In this document: one piece after another, positions 17,853-25,387 of the stretch
Position numbering within the stretch: the first letter of the stretch is position 1
Layout of the letters: the number at the start of each line of letters is the position of its first letter
Assembly (NCBI GenBank): GCA_026707285.1
Contig: JAPOXD010000013.1
Coordinates: forward strand, 1 to 38,170
From: Chloroflexota bacterium
GTDB taxonomy: Bacteria; Chloroflexota; UBA11872
Length of the DNA stretch: 38,170 nucleotides
Direction: 5' to 3'
The notes under the pieces: generated by a model
Databases searched by the model: none
What the model saw: the letters and a program-made list of their open reading frames with translations, nothing else
Told to the model about the DNA's origin: nothing
Program-made: the position numbers and the translations under genes

Positions 17853-18473
17853 TTATATCCGACCCTCCGCGGCGTCCCCATTCGCGTAGAGCCCGTGGCG
17901 TCGGATGTAGTCGTCCACCGCGCGGGGCACCAGCCCTTCGAGCGAATCTCCAGCCGCGATGCGCCGCCGCACGTCCGACGCCGCCACGTCGCTGGCCGCG
18001 TCGTGGAGGATGCGAACCCGCGTCGCGGCCGCGGGATGGTCGCGGAGCAGATCGTCGGGCAGCTCTGCGGCGTAGCCGGTCCGAGCCACCGCCACCACCT
18101 CGCTGATGGCGAAGATGTCATCCGTGTCGCGCCATGCCGCCATGGCTTCCAGGGCGTCGGTCCCGACGATGAGCGTGAACACCGACTCGGGATGGGCCTC
18201 GGTGAGCGTTCGCAGGGTGTCGATGGTGTAGGACGGTGCGGGGCGCGACAGCTCCAGGTCCCGAACCTCCAGCCACGCGCGATCCCGCACCGCCAGGCGG
18301 CACATGGCCAGGCGGTCGTCGGCGGCCGCGTGCGGCGCGCCACGAAACGGGGAACGGGCGGCGGGTATGAGCCAGACGCGGTCGAGCGCACAGGAGTCCT
18401 TGACTTGCCGCGCCACGGCCAGGTGTCCGGAATGCACGGGGTCGAAGGTGCCGCCGAGAAGTCCGATGCGCAT
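17853..18473 (-). CDS. nadD: Nicotinate-nucleotide adenylyltransferase
   Basis: 206 aa. Makes deamido-NAD from nicotinate mononucleotide and ATP, the penultimate step of NAD synthesis. GGTFDPVHSGHL (7-18) is the nucleotidyltransferase motif with both His residues. LIPAARSPFR stands where most family members have PPHK. Near the C-terminus, ASDVRRRIAAG replaces the common ISSTxIR. Both are known types of variation rather than loss of function. ATG 18473 lies 7 bases after the Gfo/Idh-like stop, and rsfS follows, so this is one minus-strand operon. Confidence 0.95.
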   Translation of the reverse strand: MRIGLLGGTFDPVHSGHLAVARQVKDSCALDRVWLIPAARSPFRGAPHAAADDRLAMCRLAVRDRAWLEVRDLELSRPAPSYTIDTLRTLTEAHPESVFTLIVGTDALEAMAAWRDTDDIFAISEVVAVARTGYAAELPDDLLRDHPAAATRVRILHDAASDVAASDVRRRIAAGDSLEGLVPRAVDDYIRRHGLYANGDAAEGRI

Positions 18474-18480
18474 GGGCCGT

Positions 18481-19386
18481 CTACCGCACGACCAGCTGGC
18501 GCGGTCTGCCGCTGCCCGCCGTGGCGAGCGCGGCGCGCACGAGCGCCGCGGTGCGCAGCGCGCCGGAGAGGTTGGGCGCTTCCGGGGGCGCCTGGCCGGT
18601 GCGAACCGTCTGCACCAGGTCGCGCACCGAGTCCGCCACGCCGTCGGCCGGACGCCAATCCACCGTCACCACTTGCGAATTCCCCACCGCCCGGAACGCG
18701 TGCGCCGTGTCCGCCGTGGCGATTTCGGCGTCGTTGAAGCCAGCGAGCGCGGCCGTGGTGAAGCCCCCCGACAGCATCGCCGTTCGCCGGCCATCGGTCA
18801 GCTGCACGACGGCGGAGAGACTGTCGGCAGGCCCATCCAGGCGGCTGACCGCAAACGCCGCGCTGCCGTGCGGACCAAACTCCAGCGTGCCGGCCACGGT
18901 CGATGGCGCGGCGGGATCGGAGGACGTCCCAGGCCCGGATTCGGCGTACACGCGATTCGGCGATCGGCCCATCAGGTGCGTCAGGATGTCGAGCGTGTGG
19001 AAGCCCGCCGCGGGCAGCGAGTCGACGCCCTGCGTCGTGATGTGCGCATGCACGAACTTGGGCGCCGCGAGCAGCCGACGCGCCAAGCGCACGACGGGAG
19101 CGCTTCGCCAGGGCAGCGCGGCGAGCGCCGGCATGGGCAAGGCGCGCAGCGCCGCCCGCGACTCCGGGGTGGCGCCGAGCGACACGAGCGCGTCGGGATC
19201 GAACAGCAAGGGAAGGCCGGTTGCGGCTGGCTCCGGCAGAGCTGCGGATTCGGCAACGACGAGCGCTTGGGCCTTCGCGAGCTCCACGAGCTGCACGTCC
19301 GCCACGGTCGCCACGGCAGAGGCGTAGCGCCGCGCCACGGGGCCTTCGCCCACCACAGCGACGCGTACAGGGCGATCCATAGCCAT
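18481..19386 (-). CDS. Gfo/Idh/MocA-like oxidoreductase
   Basis: 301 aa. The N-terminal beta-alpha-beta (VRVAVVGEGPVARRYASAVA) is a Rossmann start in which the usual GxGxxG has become GEGPVA. The central block AAGFHTLDILTHLMG is the family's second-domain signature (substrate-side His and Asp). The C-terminal helix pattern (TGQAPPEAPNLSGALRTAAL) also fits. The protein is shorter than typical members (330-380 aa), and the nucleotide-binding half looks reduced, so NAD(P) binding may be weak. It is the first gene of the operon that continues with nadD and rsfS. Substrate unknown. Confidence 0.75.
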   Translation of the reverse strand: MAMDRPVRVAVVGEGPVARRYASAVATVADVQLVELAKAQALVVAESAALPEPAATGLPLLFDPDALVSLGATPESRAALRALPMPALAALPWRSAPVVRLARRLLAAPKFVHAHITTQGVDSLPAAGFHTLDILTHLMGRSPNRVYAESGPGTSSDPAAPSTVAGTLEFGPHGSAAFAVSRLDGPADSLSAVVQLTDGRRTAMLSGGFTTAALAGFNDAEIATADTAHAFRAVGNSQVVTVDWRPADGVADSVRDLVQTVRTGQAPPEAPNLSGALRTAALVRAALATAGSGRPRQLVVR

Positions 19387-19464
19387 TGAATCTGCGCCCA
19401 GACCGGCGTCGCGTCAACCGCGCTACGATGCGGCGGGCAGCACAGCGAGACTCGCGGAGCGCAC

Positions 19465-20271
19465 ATGGCCACCGAAGCCCTGCGGCTGGAGGGTTGGGCT
19501 CTCATCCTGGGAGCGTCCAGCGGATTCGGCGCCGCCACGGCGCGACACCTGGCGCGCTGCGGCATGAACGTGGTGGGCGTGCACCTCGACCGCCGCAACA
19601 CGCAGCACCTGGCCGACGCCGTGCGCGACGACATCGAGGCCGCCGGCGGCCAGGCCAGGTTTTTCAATGTCAACGCCGCCGACGCCGATGCGCGCGCGCG
19701 GGTGCTGGACGAGGTCGCGCCCGAGCTGGCAGCGCACCAGCCGCCGGTGCGCGTGGTGTTGCACTCGCTGGCCTTCGGCACGCTGCGGCCATTCATCGGC
19801 GAGGGCGACGAGCCGGGCATGTCGGCGCGGCAGCTGGAAATGACCCTGGACGTGATGGCGAACTCGCTGGTGTATTGGACCCAGGACCTGGTGGCGCGAA
19901 ACCTGCTGGGCGACGGCTCCCGCATTCTGGCAATGACGAGCGCCGGCTCCGACCGCATTTGGCCGGGCTACGGAGCGGTTGGCGCGGCCAAGGCCGTGCT
20001 CGAGGCCCACGTGCGCCGGCTGGCCGTGGAGCTGGCCCCGCGGCAGGTGACGGTGAACGCGCTGCGCGCCGGCGTGACGGACACTCCCGCGCTGCGCAAG
20101 ATCCCGGGGCACGAAGAGCTGGTGGCCAACGCCCAGCGGGCCAATCCAGGTGGAAGGTTGACTCGAACCGACGACATCGCGCAGGCCATCGCGGCTCTGG
20201 CGCTGCGCGAAACGAGCTGGATTTCGGGCAATGTCATCGGCGTCGACGGGGGCGAAAACCTCGCCGGCTAG
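19465..20271 (+). CDS. fabL: SDR enoyl-ACP reductase, FabL-like
   Basis: 268 aa short-chain dehydrogenase. The cofactor loop is GASSGFGAA (16-24). The catalytic pair is Tyr169-x6-Lys176, the spacing of enoyl-ACP reductases (FabI/FabL), not the Yx3K of ordinary SDRs. LHSLAFG matches the FabI/FabL block that follows beta-4. The C-terminal half (VTDTPALRKIPGHEEL, GNVIGVDGG) resembles Bacillus FabL (YgaA) more than FabI. The likely reaction is reduction of trans-2-enoyl-ACP in fatty-acid elongation. It is divergent from the Gfo/Idh-like gene by 78 bases and is followed by no partner. Confidence 0.8.
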   Translation: MATEALRLEGWALILGASSGFGAATARHLARCGMNVVGVHLDRRNTQHLADAVRDDIEAAGGQARFFNVNAADADARARVLDEVAPELAAHQPPVRVVLHSLAFGTLRPFIGEGDEPGMSARQLEMTLDVMANSLVYWTQDLVARNLLGDGSRILAMTSAGSDRIWPGYGAVGAAKAVLEAHVRRLAVELAPRQVTVNALRAGVTDTPALRKIPGHEELVANAQRANPGGRLTRTDDIAQAIAALALRETSWISGNVIGVDGGENLAG

Positions 20272-20534
20272 CCGCGACCGGGCGGGCCCCGCACGTCGTG
20301 TGCCAAGTGGTTATGCTATGGCCCGAAATCGACTCCGGCCGATGCCCGGCCGGGCGGGGGGCTTGACCATGTGACGATGCCGCGGGGCCGACGACGATTC
20401 CCCCGCGATCCTGTGGGAGCCTCCATGAGCAGCCGCGGCTGGCGCTCCCCTATCGTCGGCGCGGCAATGGCCTGTGACCCGAGCATCGGCGCTGGGTCGG
20501 AAGCGTCGTTTACTTTCACAGGAGCGTTTGCCCT

Positions 20535-21986
20535 ATGACATTGCTCTGGTCGCGCGGTCAGCCCCGCTGGGTCGCGACCTTCCGAATTCTCGCCGCCTTG
20601 GCCATGGCGCTGGCGGCGTTTCTCATCGTTCGCGGCGTCGTTTTGGCCGCCGGCGATCCCGCCGGGGACGCCACCCTCGCGGCCGACCCTGACGCGGGCG
20701 TCAACTTCGTCTGGACGCTGACCTCCGGCGCGTTGGTGTTCTTCATGCAGGCCGGGTTTGCGCTGCTCGGCGCCGGCCTCATCCGCGCGAAGAACACCGT
20801 CAACTACCTGACGAAGAACATCCTGGACTTCGCCGCCGCCGGACTTTCGTTCTGGGCCTTCGGCTACGCCTTCATGTTCGGCGGCTCGGGTCTGCCGGGA
20901 ATGGCCGAAGGCAACGCCTTCATCGGCTTTTCCGGGTTCTTCCTGGTGCGTGACGCCTATGACGTGCAGACGACCAGCTTCTGGTTCTTCCAGATGGTCT
21001 TCGCCGCCACCACGGCCACGATCGTGGCCGGCGCGGTGGCCGAGCGCACCAAGGTGACGGCCTACCTGGCCTACGGCTTCCTCGTCACGGCGCTGGTCTA
21101 CCCCATCTACGGTCACTGGATGTGGGGCGGCGGCTGGCTGGGCGGCGAGCAGCTCGAATCGTGGGTCGGCGCCGCCGCGGTGGACTTCGCCGGATCGGGC
21201 GTGGTGCACACCATCGGCGGAGTTCTGGCCCTGGCCGGCGCGGCCACGGTGGGTGCGCGGCTTGGCAAGTACGGACCCAACGGCGAAGTGCGGAGCATCC
21301 CCGGTCACAACATGGTCTATGTGGTGATCGGGATGTTCGTGCTGTTTTTCGGCTGGTTTGGCTTCAACGGCGGGAGCACGGTGGCGGGGAATGACCTGCG
21401 TATTGCGGTCATCATCACCAACACCTTCCTGGCGGGCGCCACCGGCGCGGTCACGGCCGCCTACCTCGGCCTGGTGCGCACGGGCCGCATCAGCGCGGCC
21501 AGCACCAGCAACGGCGCCCTCGCCGGGCTGGTGGGCATCACGGCGCCCTGCGCCTTCGTGGCGCCCTGGGCCGCGGTGATCATCGGCGCCGTCGCGGCGG
21601 TGCTGATGCTGGCGAGCGTCCACGTCGTCGAGCACCGGCTCAAGATCGACGACCCGGTGGGCGCGTCGTCGGTGCACGGCACGGCGGGCGTGTGGGGCCT
21701 GCTGGCCGTGGGCATCTTCGCCGACGGGACCTACGGCGGCGTGAGCGGGTTCATTGCGGGCAACGGCTCGCAGTTTGTGGCCCAGCTCATCGCGGCCATC
21801 GTGGCCGTCGCATGGGCGCTGACGACCGGTCTGCTGCTGTTCAACGTCCTCAAGCGGACGGTTGGCCTGCGCGCCTCGCGCGAGGAGGAGCTCAGCGGCC
21901 TGGATCTGCCGGAGCACGGCGAGTCGACGTATACGCACGACGACGCCGAGCCCGAGGCGGAACCGGCGCCAGAGCCAGCGACCTAG
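20535..21986 (+). CDS. amt: Ammonium transporter (Amt/MEP/Rh)
   Basis: 483 aa. An N-terminal hydrophobic segment (about 16-38) may be a cleaved signal, followed by 11 membrane helices. The twin pore histidines are His225 (GSGVVHTIGG) and His381 (SSVHGTAGVWG). The Phe-gate region (VFFMQAGFALL) and the FGWFGFNGGS motif are also present. The C-terminal tail is long and acidic (about 40 residues). No glnK/PII gene is adjacent, which is unusual for amt genes. ATG 20535 has AGGAGCG 8 bases upstream. A strong hairpin follows the stop. Confidence 0.95.
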   Translation: MTLLWSRGQPRWVATFRILAALAMALAAFLIVRGVVLAAGDPAGDATLAADPDAGVNFVWTLTSGALVFFMQAGFALLGAGLIRAKNTVNYLTKNILDFAAAGLSFWAFGYAFMFGGSGLPGMAEGNAFIGFSGFFLVRDAYDVQTTSFWFFQMVFAATTATIVAGAVAERTKVTAYLAYGFLVTALVYPIYGHWMWGGGWLGGEQLESWVGAAAVDFAGSGVVHTIGGVLALAGAATVGARLGKYGPNGEVRSIPGHNMVYVVIGMFVLFFGWFGFNGGSTVAGNDLRIAVIITNTFLAGATGAVTAAYLGLVRTGRISAASTSNGALAGLVGITAPCAFVAPWAAVIIGAVAAVLMLASVHVVEHRLKIDDPVGASSVHGTAGVWGLLAVGIFADGTYGGVSGFIAGNGSQFVAQLIAAIVAVAWALTTGLLLFNVLKRTVGLRASREEELSGLDLPEHGESTYTHDDAEPEAEPAPEPAT

Positions 21987-22013
21987 TCGCGGATCGTCAG
22001 TCGACGGGAAAAG

Positions 22014-22042
22014 GGGGCGGGCCCTCCGGGGTCCGCCCCTTC
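22014..22042 (+). terminator. Terminator hairpin after amt
   Basis: An 11-bp stem (22014-22024 with 22029-22039, one G-T pair) with loop TCCG, followed by TTCG. It lies 28 bases after the amt stop. The stem is strong and the T-run short. Confidence 0.65.
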
Positions 22043-22088
22043 GCGTCTGGAGACTTCCGTGGAACTCGGAAGGTTGGGTGGTGGCTAG

Positions 22089-22118
22089 ATTCCCGCCTTC
22101 GCAGACCCTTGAATGACG
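22089..22118. repeat. Degenerate REP-like element, copy 2
   Basis: ATTCCCGCCTTCGC (22089-22102) is an exact inverse of part of the palindrome at 11198-11225. It is followed after a 9-base filler by GAATGACGA, the other flank of the same element. The stem is interrupted, so this is a worn copy. Confidence 0.6.
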
Positions 22119-22120
22119 AC

Positions 22121-22148
22121 GGAGGGGCGACGCATGCGTCGCCCTTCC
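22121..22148. repeat. 20-bp perfect palindrome, 28 bp with flanks
   Basis: GGGCGACGCATGCGTCGCCC (22125-22144) is a perfect palindrome. It extends to 14 bp per arm if one G-T pair is allowed (22121-22148). It sits between amt and the convergent flavoprotein gene, next to the worn REP-like copy. It could serve as a two-way terminator, a protein site or a mobile palindrome. Confidence 0.7.
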
Positions 22149-22190
22149 AACGGTCGCTCCTCGGGCGTGCTCATTGGCGATGAGCGTCGA

Positions 22191-23546
22191 CTACTCCGCC
22201 GGCCACATGGCGCCGGGATTGAGGCGCTGATCGGGATCGAACGCTCGCTTGAACGCGCGCATCGCCTTCAGCGTTGCCGGAGTCATGGCTTGCGCCGTGA
22301 ACCCACGCTTGACCCGGCCAAGCCCATGCTCGCCCGACAACACGCCGCCGGCGGCCAACCCCACGTCGGCGATGACCCCGAGCATGGCGGCCGCCGCCTC
22401 GCGCTCGGCAGGGTCTTCCGGGTCGTACAGCATGTTGGGATGAAGCGTGCCGTCGGCGGCGTGGCCAAAGATGGCGACGGGGACGCCGCGGCGGTCGGCT
22501 TCGCCGCGGATGCGGGCGTAGGTATCCGCCAATGCGCGGCGCGGCACGCAAATGTCCTCGCCGATCTTGGCGGGTCGGATGCGGCTCAGCGAGGCCGTGA
22601 GTCCACGCCGCGCCGCCCACCAGCGCTCGGCGGTGGCAGCGCCGACAACCTCCACGCCCGCGCCCTGCCGGGCCAAGACGTCGAGGAGCAGGTGCTCGTC
22701 CGCCCGCACCGCCTCGGGCTCGCCGTCCAGCTCAGCCAGCAGCACGGCGCCCGCGTCTTCGGGCAGTCCGCGGGGTCGCGCCCGCTCGATGGCATGTATC
22801 GTCCGTGCGTCCAGAAACTCGAGCTTGGCCGGCACGAGACCGGTCTCCAGCAATCGCGGCACGACCCCCAGCGCGTCCGTGGGCGACTCGAAGGCCGCCG
22901 CGCGCACCGTCCGTGCCGGCGGCGGCTCGATGAGCCGCACCTCGATCCGGGTGACGATGCCGAGCGTGCCTTCCGAGCCGATCAGCGCGTCGACCACCGG
23001 GCCATCGGCTGGGCGGGCGGCCTCGATCACCTCACCCTGGGCCGTGACGGCGCGCAGGCGCGTGACGAAGTCCCGCGTGACGCCGTATTTGAACGCGCTG
23101 GCGCCCCCGGCGTTGGTGGCCACGTTGCCGCCGAGCGTGGAGCCGGCCTCGGAGGATGGGTCGGGCGGATAGCACAGGCCGCGCGCCGCCACGAAATCGC
23201 GAAAGGCGTGGGTGATTACTCCCGGCTGGACCACCGCCCGACGCGCATCCGCATCAAACTTCTCGACTGCCTGCATGCGATTGGTGTCAATGACCAGGGA
23301 TTGCGGCGGGGGCACGGCGGAGGCGGCGAGGCTGGTGGCGCCGCCGCGCGCCAGGCAAGAAACGTCGGCGGCAGCCGCCGCGCGAACGAGCTGCTGAACC
23401 TCCGACTCACACCTGGGAAAGGCCACAACGGCCGGCTCCCCGCGATAGCCCATCGTGGCGTCATAGGCATAGGTCCACAGGGCATCGGGGTCGTCGACGA
23501 CATTGGCGGCGCCGACAACGGCGCGGGCGCCGTCGGCCAGGGTCAT
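22191..23546 (-). CDS. glcD: FAD-binding oxidase, GlcD / D-lactate dehydrogenase type
   Basis: 451 aa from ATG 23546. The frame continues 61 codons upstream, but that part reads through a repeat element and is not protein-like. The PCMH-type FAD domain (about 30-210) has RGGATSLAASAVP, SEAGSTLGGNVATNAGG, KYGVTRDFV and GSEGTLGIVTRIE. The FAD-oxidase C-terminal domain (about 215-450) has FGHAADGTLHPNM and SGEHGLGRVKRGF, which form the flavin site. Such enzymes oxidise glycolate, D-lactate or a related 2-hydroxy acid. No GlcE or GlcF partner is adjacent, so the D-lactate type is as likely as glycolate oxidase. Confidence 0.93.
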   Translation of the reverse strand: MTLADGARAVVGAANVVDDPDALWTYAYDATMGYRGEPAVVAFPRCESEVQQLVRAAAAADVSCLARGGATSLAASAVPPPQSLVIDTNRMQAVEKFDADARRAVVQPGVITHAFRDFVAARGLCYPPDPSSEAGSTLGGNVATNAGGASAFKYGVTRDFVTRLRAVTAQGEVIEAARPADGPVVDALIGSEGTLGIVTRIEVRLIEPPPARTVRAAAFESPTDALGVVPRLLETGLVPAKLEFLDARTIHAIERARPRGLPEDAGAVLLAELDGEPEAVRADEHLLLDVLARQGAGVEVVGAATAERWWAARRGLTASLSRIRPAKIGEDICVPRRALADTYARIRGEADRRGVPVAIFGHAADGTLHPNMLYDPEDPAEREAAAAMLGVIADVGLAAGGVLSGEHGLGRVKRGFTAQAMTPATLKAMRAFKRAFDPDQRLNPGAMWPAE

Positions 23547-23605
23547 TGACCGACGCTGCAATGGGAGTCCTGGCGGCAAGCACTCGTTGCCGCCACCACC
23601 TCCGT

Positions 23606-23690
23606 GTGATTCCGAACGAATGTGAGGAATCTCAGGACGTTGGTGCAGGCTCCGCGCCCCTTGGATTCCTCGCTGCGCTCGGAATGACAG
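23606..23690. repeat. Dispersed GGATTCCTCGC-type repeat, copy 1
   Basis: Two short inverted modules, GATTCC...GGAATC (23608-23631) and GGATTCCTCGCTGCGCTCGG with AATGAC after it (from 23663), with the linker CCCCTTGG in front of the second. The 17-mer CCCCTTGGATTCCTCGC (23657-23673) recurs exactly at 38094-38110. Elements of this kind are familiar in many bacterial chromosomes. It lies between the divergent glcD and metallopeptidase genes. Confidence 0.7.
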
Positions 23691-23704
23691 GTCGCGGTGC
23701 TCAA

Positions 23705-24298
23705 ATGACATGGGTGAGTCGGAATCCACGGGACTCGAACGCGCGACCGAACATCCGGCTGGTAGACGAGAGCGTTCGTATTTTGTACGGTATCGCCGTG
23801 CACGCGCATGGGATTTCCCGCCGGCGAATCAGCCAGATGGCCGCACGCCTGCGCTTCATGCCCGGCGGGTCGGGCTGGGCCCCAATCATGGACGTGGCGG
23901 GCTACGCCGCCCAGCGCCGGCTGGTGCGGCCGATCACGCTGCCGCTGCCCGCCGGACTCGAGGCCGCCCTGGTGCCGCGGCGCGCGCGGTTGCCGCTGCT
24001 GCTCCTGGGCGCGCACGCCACGGCGGCCTGGAAGAACGTCAGCGTGGCGCACGAACTCGGCCACCTGACCCTGCACCAGGGACCGACCGGCGTTTCTCAT
24101 CCTCGGTCCACCAGCCGGCGAACGGAGTGGGAGGCCGACCAGTTCGCCATCGAGCTGCTGTTGCCGGAAATCCTCGTCGAGCGCTACGCGCTGAATGTGC
24201 GCGGACGCATTGATGACGTGGCGGCTCGGCTGGTCGTGCCTCCGGCGGTCTTGCGGCGGCGTATCCGTGAACTGGGTGCGGCTAAGACGCCTTCTTGA
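23705..24298 (+). CDS. ImmA/IrrE-type metallopeptidase
   Basis: 197 aa from ATG 23705, or 166 aa from GTG 23798. The zinc motif HELGH (116-120) is followed by the third-ligand block EWEADQFAIELLLP, as in the M78 (ImmA/IrrE) family. Such proteases cut repressors: phage-type ImmA, or the Deinococcus radiation-response IrrE. No XRE-type repressor gene is adjacent. The first 30 residues (MTWVSRNPRDSNARP) have no family content and are read across a tRNA-3'-end-like stretch, so the later GTG may be the true start. The 3' end overlaps the convergent 67-aa gene by 17 bases. Confidence 0.82.
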   Translation: MTWVSRNPRDSNARPNIRLVDESVRILYGIAVHAHGISRRRISQMAARLRFMPGGSGWAPIMDVAGYAAQRRLVRPITLPLPAGLEAALVPRRARLPLLLLGAHATAAWKNVSVAHELGHLTLHQGPTGVSHPRSTSRRTEWEADQFAIELLLPEILVERYALNVRGRIDDVAARLVVPPAVLRRRIRELGAAKTPS

Positions 24299-24485
24299 GC
24301 AGCGGCAGGCCGGTGCGCGGATTCTCCGAGACTTCGTAGCCCGCTGGCAGCTCGTCCAACACGCCGTCCTTCTCCGTCTGCGCGAAGAAATAAATCGTTT
24401 GCTGCCGCCCACCCCGCAGGGTCACGTCCCGCGAGTGCAGGTAGTAGGTCTTCCCCGACTTCTGGCTGACTACGCTAAATGCCAC
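24282..24485 (-). CDS. Conserved small protein, 67 aa
   Basis: 67 aa soluble protein: MAFSVVSQKSGKTYYLHSRD, then VTLRGGRQQTIYFFAQ, then LDELPAGYEVSENPRTGLPLLKK. I recognise this as a widely seen unnamed small family in which the TGLPLLKK end and the YFF core are fixed. The core reads like a short beta-sheet protein; function unknown. Its 3' end overlaps the metallopeptidase gene on the other strand. It is divergent from birA. Confidence 0.75.
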   Translation of the reverse strand: MAFSVVSQKSGKTYYLHSRDVTLRGGRQQTIYFFAQTEKDGVLDELPAGYEVSENPRTGLPLLKKAS

Positions 24486-24571
24486 CGGCTGTCCCCCTCG
24501 TCGCGGTTTGCACGGATTTTACAGACCGCGACGGAGCATACTCGGAAACGATCACTACAGAAAGTCCAACA

Positions 24572-25387
24572 GTGCCGCCAGCGAATGCGTCCCGCCCTTC
24601 AGGCGAGCCGCGAGTCGGATCGGTCCTGAACGCCGCGCACGTTTCCGCTGAACTTCGGCATCGCGGCCACGACGTCGACGTGCGGTGCCACCAGGTGGTG
24701 GACTCCACGCAGGACGTGGCGCGGGAGGCCGTGCGTCGAGGGGCCGAAGGCCCGGTGTTGGTGGTCACCCAACGGCAGTCGAGCGGCCGCGGTCGCCGCG
24801 GGCGTCGCTGGGTGCACGCGCCGGGCGGGTTGGCGTTCACGCTGGCGGTGCAAGTGCCCCTGGACGCGCCGGCGGCCTGGCCGACGATGGCCGCGGCCCT
24901 TGGGTCGGCGCGCGCGGTCGAGGCCCACACGGGCATCGCGCTCGGCATCAAGTGGCCCAATGACCTGGTGCACGGCGGACGCAAAGTGGGCGGCGTGCTG
25001 GCCGAGGCCCATGGACCGTGGTCGCTCGTGGGCGTGGGGCTCAACGTCAACAGCTCTCCTGGAGTGGCGGACGACACTCCGACGGCGTGCCTGGCGGAGA
25101 TCGGCGGGGCCGCGCTGGACCTGTCGGCGCTGCTGATCGAGCTGACGGCGGCAATCGTGGGCGCATTGCTGGCCGACGCGACCACGCGCCGGGCGCTGCA
25201 GCAGCCCTGGAACGAGTTGTCGGTGGTCCTGGGCGAATGGGTGTTCGTCAGCGGCCCTGACGGCCACGTCTACGGCCGCGTCGACACTCTGCCGGCCGAT
25301 GGCAGCCTGCATCTGGCGCTGGACGACGGGACCCGCCGCGTGATCACGACCGGGGACGTGTCGTTGCGCCTGGATCGGACCGGATGA
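24572..25387 (+). CDS. birA: Biotin-[acetyl-CoA-carboxylase] ligase
   Basis: 271 aa from GTG 24572. It activates biotin with ATP and attaches it to the biotin carrier protein of carboxylases. The biotinyl-AMP loop GRGRRGRRW is at 72-80, KWPNDL at 127-132 with the family Lys, and GRKVGGVLAEA follows; the C-terminal SH3-like domain is about 225-271. There is no N-terminal HTH, so it is the non-repressor (group I) type. The frame is open to ATG 24479, but that start would overlap the divergent 67-aa gene. Its stop overlaps the start of the next gene by 4 bases (ATGA). Confidence 0.93.
   Translation: MPPANASRPSGEPRVGSVLNAAHVSAELRHRGHDVDVRCHQVVDSTQDVAREAVRRGAEGPVLVVTQRQSSGRGRRGRRWVHAPGGLAFTLAVQVPLDAPAAWPTMAAALGSARAVEAHTGIALGIKWPNDLVHGGRKVGGVLAEAHGPWSLVGVGLNVNSSPGVADDTPTACLAEIGGAALDLSALLIELTAAIVGALLADATTRRALQQPWNELSVVLGEWVFVSGPDGHVYGRVDTLPADGSLHLALDDGTRRVITTGDVSLRLDRTG

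Noticed and set aside
20316-21938. 540-codon open frame on the minus strand
   Set aside because: Shadow of the ammonium transporter; no recognisable domain.
23547-23729. 61-codon N-terminal extension of the flavoprotein gene
   Set aside because: It is read across a dispersed repeat. ATG 23546 begins the family similarity.
23705-23800. Complete tRNA gene on the minus strand
   Set aside because: Only a T-arm-like part exists; no acceptor, D-arm or anticodon stem can be paired.
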